From Loxodes magnus (taxonomy: Eukaryota > Ciliophora > Karyorelictea > Loxodida > Loxodidae): 64,000 bases of DNA. Shown here piece by piece: positions 38,223 to 51,090 of the stretch. The notes beneath the pieces were generated by a model that saw only the letters and a program-made list of their open reading frames with translations, was not told the origin of the DNA and made no database searches. The position numbers and the translations under genes were made by a program. The stretch's first letter is position 1. Every line of letters begins with the position of its first letter. The DNA lies in NCBI GenBank assembly GCA_946699065.1, contig CAMPDV010000109.1:709527-773526 (forward strand), given 5' to 3'.

Positions 38223-39065
38223 AAGAAGAAATTTCAGTTTTAAGGAGTATGCTTTGAGAAGTAATGAGTATTTAGAAAAGTGAAGAAGTAAAGTATAAAA
38301 AAAAGATAGAATTTCAGATTTATTGAGTATGCTTTGAGAAGTAATAAGTATTTAGAAAAGTGAATAAGTAAAGTGAGAAAAGAAGATAGAATTTCAGTTT
38401 TAAGGAGTATGCTTTGATAAGTAATAAGTATTTTGAAAACTGAAGAAGTAAAGTAAGAAAAGAAGGTAGAATTTCAGTTTAAAGGAGTATGCTTTGAGAA
38501 GTAATAAGAATTTAGAAAAGTGAAGAAGTAAAGTAAGAAAAGAAGGTAGAGTTTCGGTTTTAAGGAGTATGCTCTTAGAAGTATAAGTATTTAGAAAAGT
38601 GTAGAAGTAAAGTAAGAAAAGAGATAGAATTTCAGTTTTATTGAGTATGCTTTGAGAAGTAATAAGTATTTAGAAAAGTGAAGAAGTAAAGTAAGAAAAG
38701 AAGATAGAATTTCAGTTTTAAGGAGTATGCTTTGAGAAGTAATAAGTATTTAGAAAAGTGAAGAAGTAAAGTAAGAAAAGAAGATAGAATTTCAGTTTTA
38801 AGGAGTATGCTTTGAGAAGTATTAAGTATTTAGAAAAGTGAAGAAGTAAAGTAAGAAAAGAAGATAGAATTTCAGTTTTAAGGAGTATGCTTTGAGAAGT
38901 AATATGTATTTAGAAAAGTGAAGAAGTAAAGTAAGAAAAGAAGGTAGAATTTCAGTTTTAAGGAGTATGCTTTGATAAGTAATAAGTATTTTGAAAACTG
39001 AAGAAGTAAAGTAAGAAAAGAAGATAGAGTTTCAGTTTTAAGGAGTATGCTTTGAGAAGTATAAG

Positions 39066-40890
39066 TATTTAGAAAAGTGAAGAAGTAAAGCAAGAAAAGA
39101 AGATAGAATTTCAGTTTTATTGAGTATGCTTTGAGAAGTAATAAGAATTTAGAAAAGTGAAGAAGTAAAGTAAGAAAAGAAGGTAGAGTTTCGGTTTTAA
39201 GGAGTATGCTCTTAGAAGTATAAGTATTTAGAAAAGTGTAGAAGTAAAGTAAGAAAAGAGATAGAATTTCAGTTTTATTGAGTATGCTTTGAGAATTAAT
39301 AAGTATTTAGAAAAGTGAAGAAGTAAAGTAAGAAAAGAAGATAGAATTTCAGTTTTAAGGAGTATGCTTTGAGAAGTAAAAAGTATTTAGAAAAGTGAAG
39401 AAGTAAAGTAAGAAAAGAGATAGAATTTCAGTTTTAAAGAGTATGCTTTGAGAAGTAATAAGTATTTAGAAAAGGGAATAAGTAAAGTAAGAAAAGAAGA
39501 TAGAATTTCAGTTTTAAGGAGTATGCTTTGAGAAGTAATAAGTATTTAGAAAAGTGAAGAAGTAAAGTAAGAAAAGAAGATAGAATTTCAGTTTTAAGGA
39601 GTATGCTTTGAGAAGTAATAAGTATTTAGAAAAGTGAAGAAGTAAAGCAAGAAAAGAAGTTAGAATTTCAGTTTTAAAGAGTATGCTTTGCGAAGTAATA
39701 AGTATTTAGAAAAGTGAAGAAGTAAAGTAAGAAAAGAAGATAGAATTTCAGTTTTATTGAGTATGCTTTGAGAAGTATAAGTATTTCGAAAAGTGAAGAA
39801 GTAAAGTAAGAAAAGAAGATAGAATTTCAGTTTTATTGAGTATGCTTTGAGAAGTAATAAGTATTTAGAAAAGTGAAGAAGTAAAGTAAGAAAAGAAGGT
39901 AGAATTTCAGTTTTAAGGAGTATGCTTTGATAAGTAATAAGAATTTAGAAAAGTGAAGAAGTAAAGTAAGAAAAGAAGATAGAATTTCAGTTTTAAAGAA
40001 TAAGCTTTGAGAAGTAATAAGTATTTAGAAAAGTGAAGAAGTAAAGTAAGAAAAGAAGAAAGAGTTTTAGTTTTAAGGAGTATGCTTTGAGAAGTAATAA
40101 GTATTTAGAAAAGTGAAGAAGTAAAGTAAGAAAAGAAGATAGAATTTCAGTTTTAAGGAGTATGCTTTGATAAGTAATAAGTATTTTGAAAACTGAAGAA
40201 GTAAAGTAAGAAAAGAAGATAGAGTTTCAGTTTTAAGGAGTATGCTTTGAGAAGTATAAGTATTTAGAAAAGTGAAGAAGTAAAGCAAGAAAAGAAGATA
40301 GAATTTCAGTTTTAAAGAATAAGCTTTGAGAAGTAATAAGTATTTAGAAAAGTGTAGAAGTAAAGTAAGAAAAGAGATAGAATTTCAGTTTTATTGAGTA
40401 TGCTTTGATAAGTAATATGTATTTAGAAAAGTGAAGAAGTAAAGTAAGAAAAGAAGGTAGAATTTCAGTTTTAAGGAGTATGCTTTGATAAGTAATAAGT
40501 ATTTTGAAAACTGAAGAAGTAAAGTAAGAAAAGAAGGCTGAATTTCAGTTTAAAGGAGTATGCTTTGAGAAGTAATAAGAATTTAGAAAAGTGAAGAAGT
40601 AAAGTAAGAAAAGAAGGTAGAGTTTCGGTTTTAAGGAGTATGCTCTTAGAAGTATAAGTATTTAGAAAAGTGTAGAAGTAAAGTAAGAAAAGAGATAGAA
40701 TTTCAGTTTTATTGAGTATGCTTTGAGAATTAATAAGTATTTAGAAAAGTGAAGAAGTAAAGTAAGAAAAGAAGATAGAATTTCAGTTTTAAGGAGTATG
40801 CTTTGAGAAGTAATAAGTATTTAGAAAAGTGAAGAAGTAAAGTAAGAAAAGAAGATAGAATTTCAGTTTTAAGGAGTATGCTTTGAGAAG
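39066..40890 (+). repeat. 1832-bp block, left tandem copy (about 23 monomers)
   Basis: The order of length variants (GTAAAGCAAG, GGTAGAGTTTCGG, GCTCTTAGAAGTATAAG, AAAAGGGAATAAG, AGAGTTTTAG, TATTTTGAAAACTG) is repeated immediately downstream at an offset of 1832. The landmark AGAGTTTTAG lies at 40061 and 41893. Minor differences exist: GTAAAAAG near 39377 against GTAATAAG, and GTAAG against GCAAG in the next monomer. Confidence 0.8.
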
Positions 40891-40897
40891 TATTAAG

Positions 40898-42722
40898 TAT
40901 TTAGAAAAGTGAAGAAGTAAAGCAAGAAAAGAAGATAGAATTTCAGTTTTATTGAGTATGCTTTGAGAAGTAATAAGAATTTAGAAAAGTGAAGAAGTAA
41001 AGTAAGAAAAGAAGGTAGAGTTTCGGTTTTAAGGAGTATGCTCTTAGAAGTATAAGTATTTAGAAAAGTGTAGAAGTAAAGTAAGAAAAGAGATAGAATT
41101 TCAGTTTTATTGAGTATGCTTTGAGAATTAATAAGTATTTAGAAAAGTGAAGAAGTAAAGTAAGAAAAGAAGATAGAATTTCAGTTTTAAGGAGTATGCT
41201 TTGAGAAGTAATAAGTATTTAGAAAAGTGAAGAAGTAAAGCAAGAAAAGAGATAGAATTTCAGTTTTAAAGAGTATGCTTTGAGAAGTAATAAGTATTTA
41301 GAAAAGGGAATAAGTAAAGTAAGAAAAGAAGATAGAATTTCAGTTTTAAGGAGTATGCTTTGAGAAGTAATAAGTATTTAGAAAAGTGAAGAAGTAAAGT
41401 AAGAAAAGAAGATAGAATTTCAGTTTTAAGGAGTATGCTTTGAGAAGTAATAAGTATTTAGAAAAGTGAAGAAGTAAAGCAAGAAAAGAAGTTAGAATTT
41501 CAGTTTTAAAGAGTATGCTTTGCGAAGTAATAAGTATTTAGAAAAGTGAAGAAGTAAAGTAAGAAAAGAAGATAGAATTTCAGTTTTATTGAGTATGCTT
41601 TGAGAAGTATAAGTATTTCGAAAAGTGAAGAAGTAAAGTAAGAAAAGAAGATAGAATTTCAGTTTTATTGAGTATGCTTTGAGAAGTAATAAGTATTTAG
41701 AAAAGTGAAGAAGTAAAGTAAGAAAAGAAGGTAGAATTTCAGTTTTAAGGAGTATGCTTTGATAAGTAATAAGAATTTAGAAAAGTGAAGAAGTAAAGTA
41801 AGAAAAGAAGATAGAATTTCAGTTTTAAAGAATAAGCTTTGAGAAGTAATAAGTATTTAGAAAAGTGAAGAAGTAAAGTAAGAAAAGAAGAAAGAGTTTT
41901 AGTTTTAAGGAGTATGCTTTGAGAAGTAATAAGTATTTAGAAAAGTGAAGAAGTAAAGTAAGAAAAGAAGATAGAATTTCAGTTTTAAGGAGTATGCTTT
42001 GATAAGTAATAAGTATTTTGAAAACTGAAGAAGTAAAGTAAGAAAAGAAGATAGAGTTTCAGTTTTAAGGAGTATGCTTTGAGAAGTATAAGTATTTAGA
42101 AAAGTGAAGAAGTAAAGCAAGAAAAGAAGATAGAATTTCAGTTTTAAAGAATAAGCTTTGAGAAGTAATAAGTATTTAGAAAAGTGTAGAAGTAAAGTAA
42201 GAAAAGAGATAGAATTTCAGTTTTATTGAGTATGCTTTGATAAGTAATATGTATTTAGAAAAGTGAAGAAGTAAAGTAAGAAAAGAAGGTAGAATTTCAG
42301 TTTTAAGGAGTATGCTTTGATAAGTAATAAGTATTTTGAAAACTGAAGAAGTAAAGTAAGAAAAGAAGGCTGAATTTCAGTTTAAAGGAGTATGCTTTGA
42401 GAAGTAATAAGAATTTAGAAAAGTGAAGAAGTAAAGTAAGAAAAGAAGGTAGAGTTTCGGTTTTAAGGAGTATGCTCTTAGAAGTATAAGTATTTAGAAA
42501 AGTGTAGAAGTAAAGTAAGAAAAGAGATAGAATTTCAGTTTTATTGAGTATGCTTTGAGAATTAATAAGTATTTAGAAAAGTGAAGAAGTAAAGTAAGAA
42601 AAGAAGATAGAATTTCAGTTTTAAGGAGTATGCTTTGAGAAGTAATAAGTATTTAGAAAAGTGAAGAAGTAAAGTAAGAAAAGAAGATAGAATTTCAGTT
42701 TTAAGGAGTATGCTTTGAGAAG
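40898..42722 (+). repeat. 1832-bp block, right tandem copy
   Basis: Directly follows its partner, with the same order of variant monomers. It ends where GTAAAAAGTATTT at about 42724 replaces the GTATTAAG of the left copy. The block carries a TTTCGAAAA monomer (about 41618), matching the one at about 39786; these are the only such monomers I noticed in the right half of the array. Confidence 0.8.
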
Positions 42723-44198
42723 TAAAAAGTATTTAGAAAAGTTAAGTAAAGTAAGAAAAGAAGATAGAATTTCAGTTTTAAAGAATAAGCTTTGAGAAGT
42801 AATAAGTATTTAGAAAAGTGAACAAGTAAAATAAGAAAAGAAGATGGAATTTCAGTTTTAAGAAATATGCTTTGAGAAGTATTAAGTATTTAGAAAAGTG
42901 AAGAATTAAAGTAAGAAAAGAAGATAGAATTTCAGTTTTAAGGAGTATGCTTTAAGAAATAATAAGTATTTAGAAAAGTGCAGAAGTAAAGTAAGAAAAG
43001 AAGATAGAATTTCAGTTTTAAGTAGTATGCTTTGAGAAGTATTAAGTATTTAGAAAAGTGAAGAAGTAAAGTAAGAAAAGAAGATAGAATTTCAGTTTTA
43101 AGGAGTATGCTTTGAGAAGTAATAAGTATTTAGAAAAGTGAAGAAGTAAAGTAAGAAAAGAATATCTAATGATAAGTTTTCGTAGCAAGCACTAAAATAT
43201 AAGTTAGAATATTCAAAATGTTAGTAATTATATAATTATTACGAATCTGTATTCGGTTTGTCAAGATTTGCTTGTAGATGAAAGTTAGCCTATAGAAAAG
43301 TGAAGAAGTAAAGTAAGAAAAGAGATAGAATTTCAGTTTTAAGGAGTATGCTTTGAGAAGTAATAAGTATTTAGAAAAGTGAAGAAGTAAAGTAAGAAAA
43401 GAAGATAGAATTTCAGTTTTAAGGAGTATGCTTTGAGAAGTAAAAAGTATTTAGAAAAGTGAAGAAGTAAAGTAAGAAAAGAGATAGAATTTCAGTTTTA
43501 AAGAGTATGCTTTGAGAAGTAATAAGTATTTAGAAAAGGGAATAAGTAAAGTAAGAAAAGAAGATAGAATTTCAGTTTTAAGGAGTATGCTTTGAGAAGT
43601 AATAAGTATTTAGAAAAGTGAAGAAGTAAAGTAAGAAAAGAAGATAGAATTTCAGTTTTAAGGAGTATGCTTTGAGAAGTAATAAGTATTTAGAAAAGTG
43701 AAGAAGTAAAGCAAGAAAAGAAGTTAGAATTTCAGTTTTAAAGAGTATGCTTTGCGAAGTAATAAGTATTTAGAAAAGTGAAGAAGTAAAGTAAGAAAAG
43801 AAGATAGAATTTCAGTTTTATTGAGTATGCTTTGAGAAGTATAAGTATTTAGAAAAGTGAAGAAGTAAAGCAAGAAAAGAAGTTAGAATTTCAGTTTTAA
43901 AGAGTATGCTTTGCGAAGTAATAAGTATTTAGAAAAGTGAAGAAGTAAAGTAAGAAAAGAAGATAGAATTTCAGTTTTATTGAGTATGCTTTGAGAAGTA
44001 TAAGTATTTAGAAAAGTGAAGAAGTAAAGTAAGAAAAGAAGATAGAATTTCAGTTTTATTGAGTATGCTTTGAGAATTAATAAGTATTTAGAAAAGTGAA
44101 GAAGTAAAGTAAGAAAAGAAGATAGAATTTCAGTTTTAAGGAGTATGCTTTGAGAGGTAATGAGTATTTAGAAAACTGAAGAAGTAAAGTAAGAAAAG
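42366..44198 (+). repeat. 1.8-kb block duplicated from 5976 bp upstream, right copy
   Basis: Right partner of the block at 36391-38222, containing the third diverged monomer pair. A shorter part of the block (GTAAAAAG at 43440, through AAAAGGGAATAAG and two GTTAGAATTTC monomers, to the GAGAGGTAATGAG monomer) is repeated once more from about 44477 to 45240, an offset of about 1037 bases or 13 monomers. Confidence 0.75.
43163..43293 (+). repeat. Strongly diverged monomer pair, copy 3
   Basis: Same sequence as copy 2 as far as I can read it (offset 5976), within a copied 1.8-kb block. Three copies spaced 6147 and 5976 bases apart give the array a roughly 6-kb higher-order landmark. No fourth copy occurs at the next expected position, near 49.1 kb. 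Confidence 0.8.
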
Positions 44199-46429
44199 AA
44201 GTTAGAATTTCAGTTTTAAAGAGTATGCTTTGAGAAGTAATAAGTATTTAGAAAAGTGAAGAAGTAAAGTAAGAAAAGAAGATAGAATTTCAGTTTTAAG
44301 GAGAATGCTTTGAGAAATAATAAGTATTTAGAAAAGTGAACAAGTAAAGTAAGAAAAGAAGATAGAATTTCAGTTTTAAGGAGTATGCTTTGAGAAGTAA
44401 TAAGTATTTAGAAAAGTGAAGAAGTAAAGTAAGAAAAGAAGATAGAATTTCAGTTTTAAGGAGTATGCTTTGAGAAGTAAAAAGTATTTAGAAAAGTGAA
44501 GAAGTAAAGTAAGAAAAGAGATAGAATTTCAGTTTTAAAGAGTATGCTTTGAGAAGTAATAAGTATTTAGAAAAGGGAATAAGTAAAGTAAGAAAAGAAG
44601 ATAGAATTTCAGTTTTAAGGAGTATGCTTTGAGAAGTAATAAGTATTTAGAAAAGTGAAGAAGTAAAGTAAGAAAAGAAGATAGAATTTCAGTTTTAAGG
44701 AGTATGCTTTGAGAAGTAATAAGTATTTAGAAAAGTGAAGAAGTAAAGCAAGAAAAGAAGTTAGAATTTCAGTTTTAAAGAGTATGCTTTGCGAAGTAAT
44801 AAGTATTTAGAAAAGTGAAGAAGTAAAGTAAGAAAAGAAGATAGAATTTCAGTTTTATTGAGTATGCTTTGAGAAGTATAAGTATTTAGAAAAGTGAAGA
44901 AGTAAAGCAAGAAAAGAAGTTAGAATTTCAGTTTTAAAGAGTATGCTTTGCGAAGTAATAAGTATTTAGAAAAGTGAAGAAGTAAAGTAAGAAAAGAAGA
45001 TAGAATTTCAGTTTTATTGAGTATGCTTTGAGAAGTATAAGTATTTAGAAAAGTGAAGAAGTAAAGTAAGAAAAGAAGATAGAATTTCAGTTTTATTGAG
45101 TATGCTTTGAGAATTAATAAGTATTTAGAAAAGTGAAGAAGTAAAGTAAGAAAAGAAGATAGAATTTCAGTTTTAAGGAGTATGCTTTGAGAGGTAATGA
45201 GTATTTAGAAAACTGAAGAAGTAAAGTAAGAAAAGAAGTTAGAATTTCAGTTTTAAAGAGTATGCTTTGAGAAGTAATAAGTATTTAGAAAAGTGAAGAA
45301 GTAAAGTAAGAAAAGAAGATAGAATTTCAGTTTTAAGGAGAATGCTTTGAGAAGTAATAAGTATTTAGAAAAGTGAACAAGTAAAGTAAGAAAAGAAGAT
45401 AGAATTTCAGTTTTAAGGAGTATGCTTTGATAAGTAATAAGTATTTTGAAAACTGAAGAAGTAAAGTAAGAAAAGAAGGTAGAATTTCAGTTTAAAGGAG
45501 TATGCTTTGAGAGGTAATGAGTATTTAGAAAACTGAAGAAGTAAAGTAAGAAAAGAAGATAGAATTTCAGTTTTAAGGAGTATGCTTTGAGAAGTAATAA
45601 GTATTTAGAAAAGTGAAGAAGTAAAGTAAGAAAAGAAGATAGAATTTCAGTTTTAAGGAGAATGCTTTGAGAAGTAATAAGTATTTAGAAAAGTGAACAA
45701 GTAAAGTAAGAAAAGAAGATAGAATTTCAGTTTTAAGGAGTATGCTTTGAGAAGTAATAAGTATTTAGAAAAGTGAACAAGTAAAGTAAGAAAAGAAGAT
45801 AGAATTTCAGTTTTAAGGAGTATGCTTTGAGAAGTATTAAGTATTTAGAAAAGTGAAGAAGTAAAGTAAGAAAAGAAGATAGAATTTCAGTTTTAAGGAG
45901 TATGCTTTGAGAAGTAATATGTATTTAGAAAAGTGAAGAAGTAAAGTAAGAAAAGAAGGTAGAATTTCAGTTTTAAGGAGTATGCTTTGATAAGTAATAA
46001 GTATTTTGAAAACTGAAGAAGTAAAGTAAGAAAAGAAGATAGAGTTTCAGTTTTAAGGAGTATGCTTTGAGAAGTATAAGTATTTAGAAAAGTGAAGAAG
46101 TAAAGCAAGAAAAGAAGATAGAATTTCAGTTTTATTGAGTATGCTTTGAGAAGTAATAAGAATTTAGAAAAGTGAAGAAGTAAAGTAAGAAAAGAAGGTA
46201 GAGTTTCGGTTTTAAGGAGTATGCTCTTAGAAGTATAAGTATTTAGAAAAGTGTAGAAGTAAAGTAAGAAAAGAGATAGAATTTCAGTTTTATTGAGTAT
46301 GCTTTGAGAATTAATAAGTATTTAGAAAAGTGAAGAAGTAAAGTAAGAAAAGAAGATAGAATTTCAGTTTTAAGGAGTATGCTTTGAGAAGTAATAAGTA
46401 TTTAGAAAAGTGAAGAAGTAAAGTAAGAA

Positions 46430-47946
46430 AAGAGATAAAATTTCAGTTTTAAGGAGTATGCTTTGATAAGTAATAAGAATTTAGAAAAGTGAAGAAGTAA
46501 AGTAAGAAAAGAAGATAGAATTTCAGTTTTAAAGAATAAGCTTTGAGAAGTAATAAGTATTTAGAAAAGTGAAGAAGTAAAGTAAGAAAAGAAGATAGAA
46601 TTTCAGTTTTAAGGAGTATGCTTTGATAAGTAATAAGTATTTTGAAAAGTGAAGAAGTAAAGTAAGAAAAGAAGGTAGAATTTCAGTTTTAAGGAGTATG
46701 CTTTGATAAGTAATAAGAATTTAGAAAAGTGAAGAAGTAAAGTAAGAAAAGAAGATAGAATTTCAGTTTTAAAGAATAAGCTTTGAGAAGTAATAAGTAT
46801 TTAGAAAAGTGAAGAAGTAAAGTAAGAAAAGAAGAAAGAGTTTTAGTTTTAAGGAGTATGCTTTGAGAAGTAATAAGTATTTAGAAAAGTGAAGAAGTAA
46901 AGTAAGAAAAGAAGATAGAATTTCAGTTTTAAGGAGTATGCTTTGATAAGTAATAAGTATTTTGAAAACTGAAGAAGTAAAGTAAGAAAAGAAGATAGAG
47001 TTTCAGTTTTAAGGAGTATGCTTTGAGAAGTATAAGTATTTAGAAAAGTGAAGAAGTAAAGCAAGAAAAGAAGATAGAATTTCAGTTTTAAAGAATAAGC
47101 TTTGAGAAGTAATAAGTATTTAGAAAAGTGTAGAAGTAAAGTAAGAAAAGAGATAGAATTTCAGTTTTATTGAGTATGCTTTGATAAGTAATATGTATTT
47201 AGAAAAGTGAAGAAGTAAAGTAAGAAAAGAAGGTAGAATTTCAGTTTTAAGGAGTATGCTTTGATAAGTAATAAGTATTTTGAAAACTGAAGAAGTAAAG
47301 TAAGAAAAGAAGATAGAGTTTCAGTTTTAAGGAGTATGCTTTGAGAAGTATAAGTATTTAGAAAAGTGAAGAAGTAAAGCAAGAAAAGAAGATAGAATTT
47401 CAGTTTTATTGAGTATGCTTTGAGAAGTAATAAGAATTTAGAAAAGTGAAGAAGTAAAGTAAGAAAAGAAGATAGAATTTCAGTTTTAAGGAGTATGCTT
47501 TGAGAAGTAAAAAGTATTTAGAAAAGTGAAGAAGTAAAGTAAGAAAAGAGATAGAATTTCAGTTTTAAAGAGTATGCTTTGAGAAGTAATAAGTATTTAG
47601 AAAAGGGAATAAGTAAAGTAAGAAAAGAAGATAGAATTTCAGTTTTAAGGAGTATGCTTTGAGAAGTAATAAGTATTTAGAAAAGTGAAGAAGTAAAGTA
47701 AGAAAAGAAGATAGAATTTCAGTTTTAAAGAGTATGCATTGAGAAGTACTTGTATTTAGAAAAGTGAAGAAGTAAAGTAAGAAAAGAAGATAGAATTTTA
47801 TTTTTAAGGAGTATGCTTTGAGAAGTAATAAGTATTTAGAAAAGTGAAGAAGTAAAGCAAGAAAGAAGATAGAATTTCAGTTTTATTGAGTATGCTTTGA
47901 GAAGTAATAAGTATTTAGAAAAGTGAAGAAGTAAAGTAAGAAAAGA
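46430..47946 (+). repeat. 1.5-kb block, left tandem copy (about 19 monomers)
   Basis: Order of variants: AGATAAAATTTC, GATAAGTAATAAGAATTTAG, TTAAAGAATAAGC, AGAGTTTTAG, TATTTTGAAAACTG, GTAAAGCAAG, AAAAGGGAATAAG, then the unusual GTATGCATTGAGAAGTACTTG monomer near 47735. The same order follows at an offset of 1512-1513; a one-base deletion (GCAAGAAAGAAG) in the right copy accounts for the change. Confidence 0.75.
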
Positions 47947-49459
47947 GATAAAATTTCAGTTTTAAGGAGTATGCTTTGATAAGTAATAAGAATTTAGAAA
48001 AGTGAAGAAGTAAAGTAAGAAAAGAAGATAGAATTTCAGTTTTAAAGAATAAGCTTTGAGAAGTAATAAGTATTTAGAAAAGTGAAGAAGTAAAGCAAGA
48101 AAGAAGATAGAATTTCAGTTTTATTGAGTATGCTTTGAGAAGTAATAAGTATTTAGAAAAGTGAAGAAGTAAAGTAAGAAAAGAAGGTAGAATTTCAGTT
48201 TTAAGGAGTATGCTTTGATAAGTAATAAGAATTTAGAAAAGTGAAGAAGTAAAGTAAGAAAAGAAGATAGAATTTCAGTTTTAAAGAATAAGCTTTGAGA
48301 AGTAATAAGTATTTAGAAAAGTGAAGAAGTAAAGTAAGAAAAGAAGAAAGAGTTTTAGTTTTAAGGAGTATGCTTTGAGAAGTAATAAGTATTTAGAAAA
48401 GTGAAGAAGTAAAGTAAGAAAAGAAGATAGAATTTCAGTTTTAAGGAGTATGCTTTGATAAGTAATAAGTATTTTGAAAACTGAAGAAGTAAAGTAAGAA
48501 AAGAAGATAGAGTTTCAGTTTTAAGGAGTATGCTTTGAGAAGTATAAGTATTTAGAAAAGTGAAGAAGTAAAGCAAGAAAAGAAGATAGAATTTCAGTTT
48601 TAAAGAATAAGCTTTGAGAAGTAATAAGTATTTAGAAAAGTGTAGAAGTAAAGTAAGAAAAGAGATAGAATTTCAGTTTTATTGAGTATGCTTTGATAAG
48701 TAATATGTATTTAGAAAAGTGAAGAAGTAAAGTAAGAAAAGAAGGTAGAATTTCAGTTTTAAGGAGTATGCTTTGATAAGTAATAAGTATTTTGAAAACT
48801 GAAGAAGTAAAGTAAGAAAAGAAGATAGAGTTTCAGTTTTAAGGAGTATGCTTTGAGAAGTATAAGTATTTTGAAAACTGAAGAAGTAAAGCAAGAAAAG
48901 AAGATAGAATTTCAGTTTTATTGAGTATGCTTTGAGAAGTAATAAGAATTTAGAAAAGTGAAGAAGTAAAGTAAGAAAAGAAGATAGAATTTCAGTTTTA
49001 AGGAGTATGCTTTGAGAAGTAAAAAGTATTTAGAAAAGTGAAGAAGTAAAGTAAGAAAAGAGATAGAATTTCAGTTTTAAAGAGTATGCTTTGAGAAGTA
49101 ATAAGTATTTAGAAAAGGGAATAAGTAAAGTAAGAAAAGAAGATAGAATTTCAGTTTTAAGGAGTATGCTTTGAGAAGTAATAAGTATTTAGAAAAGTGA
49201 AGAAGTAAAGTAAGAAAAGAAGATAGAATTTCAGTTTTAAAGAGTATGCATTGAGAAGTACTTGTATTTAGAAAAGTGAAGAAGTAAAGTAAGAAAAGAA
49301 GATAGAATTTTATTTTTAAGGAGTATGCTTTGAGAAGTAATAAGTATTTAGAAAAGTGAAGAAGTAAAGCAAGAAAGAAGATAGAATTTCAGTTTTATTG
49401 AGTATGCTTTGAGAAGTAATAAGTATTTAGAAAAGTGAAGAAGTAAAGTAAGAAAAGAA
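47942..49459 (+). repeat. 1.5-kb block, right tandem copy
   Basis: Directly follows its partner. The unusual monomer with TATGCATTG and AGTACTTGTATTTAG recurs near 49248 and then once more near 49490, where the copied series breaks off and a shorter repetition starts. The copies differ by small changes, for example the first line of this block's partner TTTAGAAAAGTG against TTTTGAAAACTG near 48870. Confidence 0.75.
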
Positions 49460-49917
49460 GATAGAATTTCAGTTTTAAAGAGTATGCATTGAGAAGTACT
49501 TGTATTTAGAAAAGTGAAGAAGTAAAGTAAGAAAAGAAGATAGAATTTTATTTTTAAGGAGTATGCTTTGAGAAGTAATAAGTATTTAGAAAAGTGAAGA
49601 AGTAAAGCAAGAAAGAAGATAGAATTTCAGTTTTATTGAGTATGCTTTGAGAATTAATAAGTATTTAGAAAAGTGAAGAAGTAAAGTAAGAAAAGAAGGT
49701 AGAATTTCAGTTTTAAGGAGTATGCTTTGATAAGTAATAAGAATTTAGAAAAGTGAAGAAGTAAAGTAAGAAAAGAAGATAGAATTTCAGTTTTAAAGAA
49801 TAAGCTTTGAGAAGTAATAAGTATTTAGAAAAGTGAAGAAGTAAAGTAAGAAAAGAAGATAGAATTTCAGTTTTAAGGAGTATGCTTTGAGAAGTAAAAA
49901 GTATTTAGAAAAGTGAA

Positions 49918-51090
49918 GAAGTAAAGTAAGAAAAGAGATAGAATTTCAGTTTTAAAGAGTATGCTTTGAGAAGTAATAAGTATTTAGAAAAGTGAAGAAG
50001 TAAAGTAAGAAAAGAAGGTAGAATTTCAGTTTTAAGGAGTATGCTTTGATAAGTAATAAGTATTTAGAAAACTGAAGAAGTAAAGTAAGAAAAGAAGGTA
50101 GAATTTCAGTTTAAAGTAGTATGCTTTGAGAAGTAATAAGTATTTAGAAAAGTGAAGAAGTAAAGCAAGAAAAGAAGATAGAATTTCAGTTTTATTGAGT
50201 ATGCTTTGAGAAGTAATAAGTATTTAGAAAAGTGAAGAAGTAAAGTAAGAAAAGAAGATAGAATTTCAGTTTTAAGTAGTATGCTTTGAGAAGTAATAAG
50301 TATTTAGAAAAGTGAAGAAGTAAAGTAAGAAAAGAAGATAGAATTTCAGTTTTATTGAGTATGCTTTGAGAAGTATAAGTATTTAGAAAAGTGAAGAAGT
50401 AAAGCAAGAAAAGAAGATAGAATTTCAGTTTTATTGAGTATGCTTTGAGAAGTAATAAGTATTTAGAAAAGTGAAGAAGTAAAGTAAGAAAAGAAGATAG
50501 AATTTCAGTTTTAAGGAGTATGCTTTGAGAAGTAATAAGTATTTAGAAAAGTGAAGAAGTAAAGTAAGAAAAGAGATAGAATTTCAGTTTTATTGAGTAT
50601 GCTTTGAGAATTAATAAGTATTTAGAAAAGTGAAGAAGTAAAGTAAGAAAAGAGATAGAATTTCAGTTTTAAGGAGTATGCTTTGAGAGGTAATGAGTAT
50701 TTAGAAAAGTGAAGAAGTAAAGTAAGAAAAGAAGATAGAGTTTCGGTTTTAAGGAGTATGCTCTTAGAAGTATAAGTATTTAGAAAAGTGAAGAAGTAAA
50801 GTATAAAAAAAAGATAGAATTTCAGATTTATTGAGTATGCTTTGAGAAGTAATAAGTATTTAGAAAAGTGAATAAGTAAAGTAAGAAAAGAAGATAGAAT
50901 TTCAGTTTTAAGGAGTATGCTTTGAGAAGTAATAAGTATTTAGAAAAGTGAAGAAGTAAAGTAAGAAAAGAAGATAGAATTTCAGTTTTATTGAGTATGC
51001 TTTAAGAAGTATAAGTATTTAGAAAAGTGAAGAAGTAAAGCAAGAAAAGAAGATAGAATTTCAGTTTTATTGAGTATGCTTTGAGAAGTA
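49918..51090 (+). repeat. 1.2-kb block copied about 3.9 kb downstream, left copy
   Basis: The series AAAAGAGATAG, GAAGGTAG, TTTAGAAAACTG, TTTAAAGTAGTATGC, GAAGTATAAG, GGTTTCGG-type and GTATAAAAAAAAGATAG monomers recurs at 53735-54987. The offset is 3817 at the left end and 3897 after about 50.2 kb, so the right copy carries one extra 80-bp monomer. GTATAAAAAA lies at 50801 here and 54698 there. Confidence 0.7.

Noticed and set aside
38878-39093. 71-codon minus-strand open frames in the 80-bp array (also at 34817, 40073, 41905, 45893, 46849, 47167, 48361, 48679, 50192 and 54089)
   Set aside because: The product repeats itself after 53 residues (159 bases), which is an 80- plus a 79-bp monomer: the frame opens only where a one-base-shorter monomer happens to restore phase. 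Copies are shared because their blocks were duplicated. There is no independent sign of a gene.
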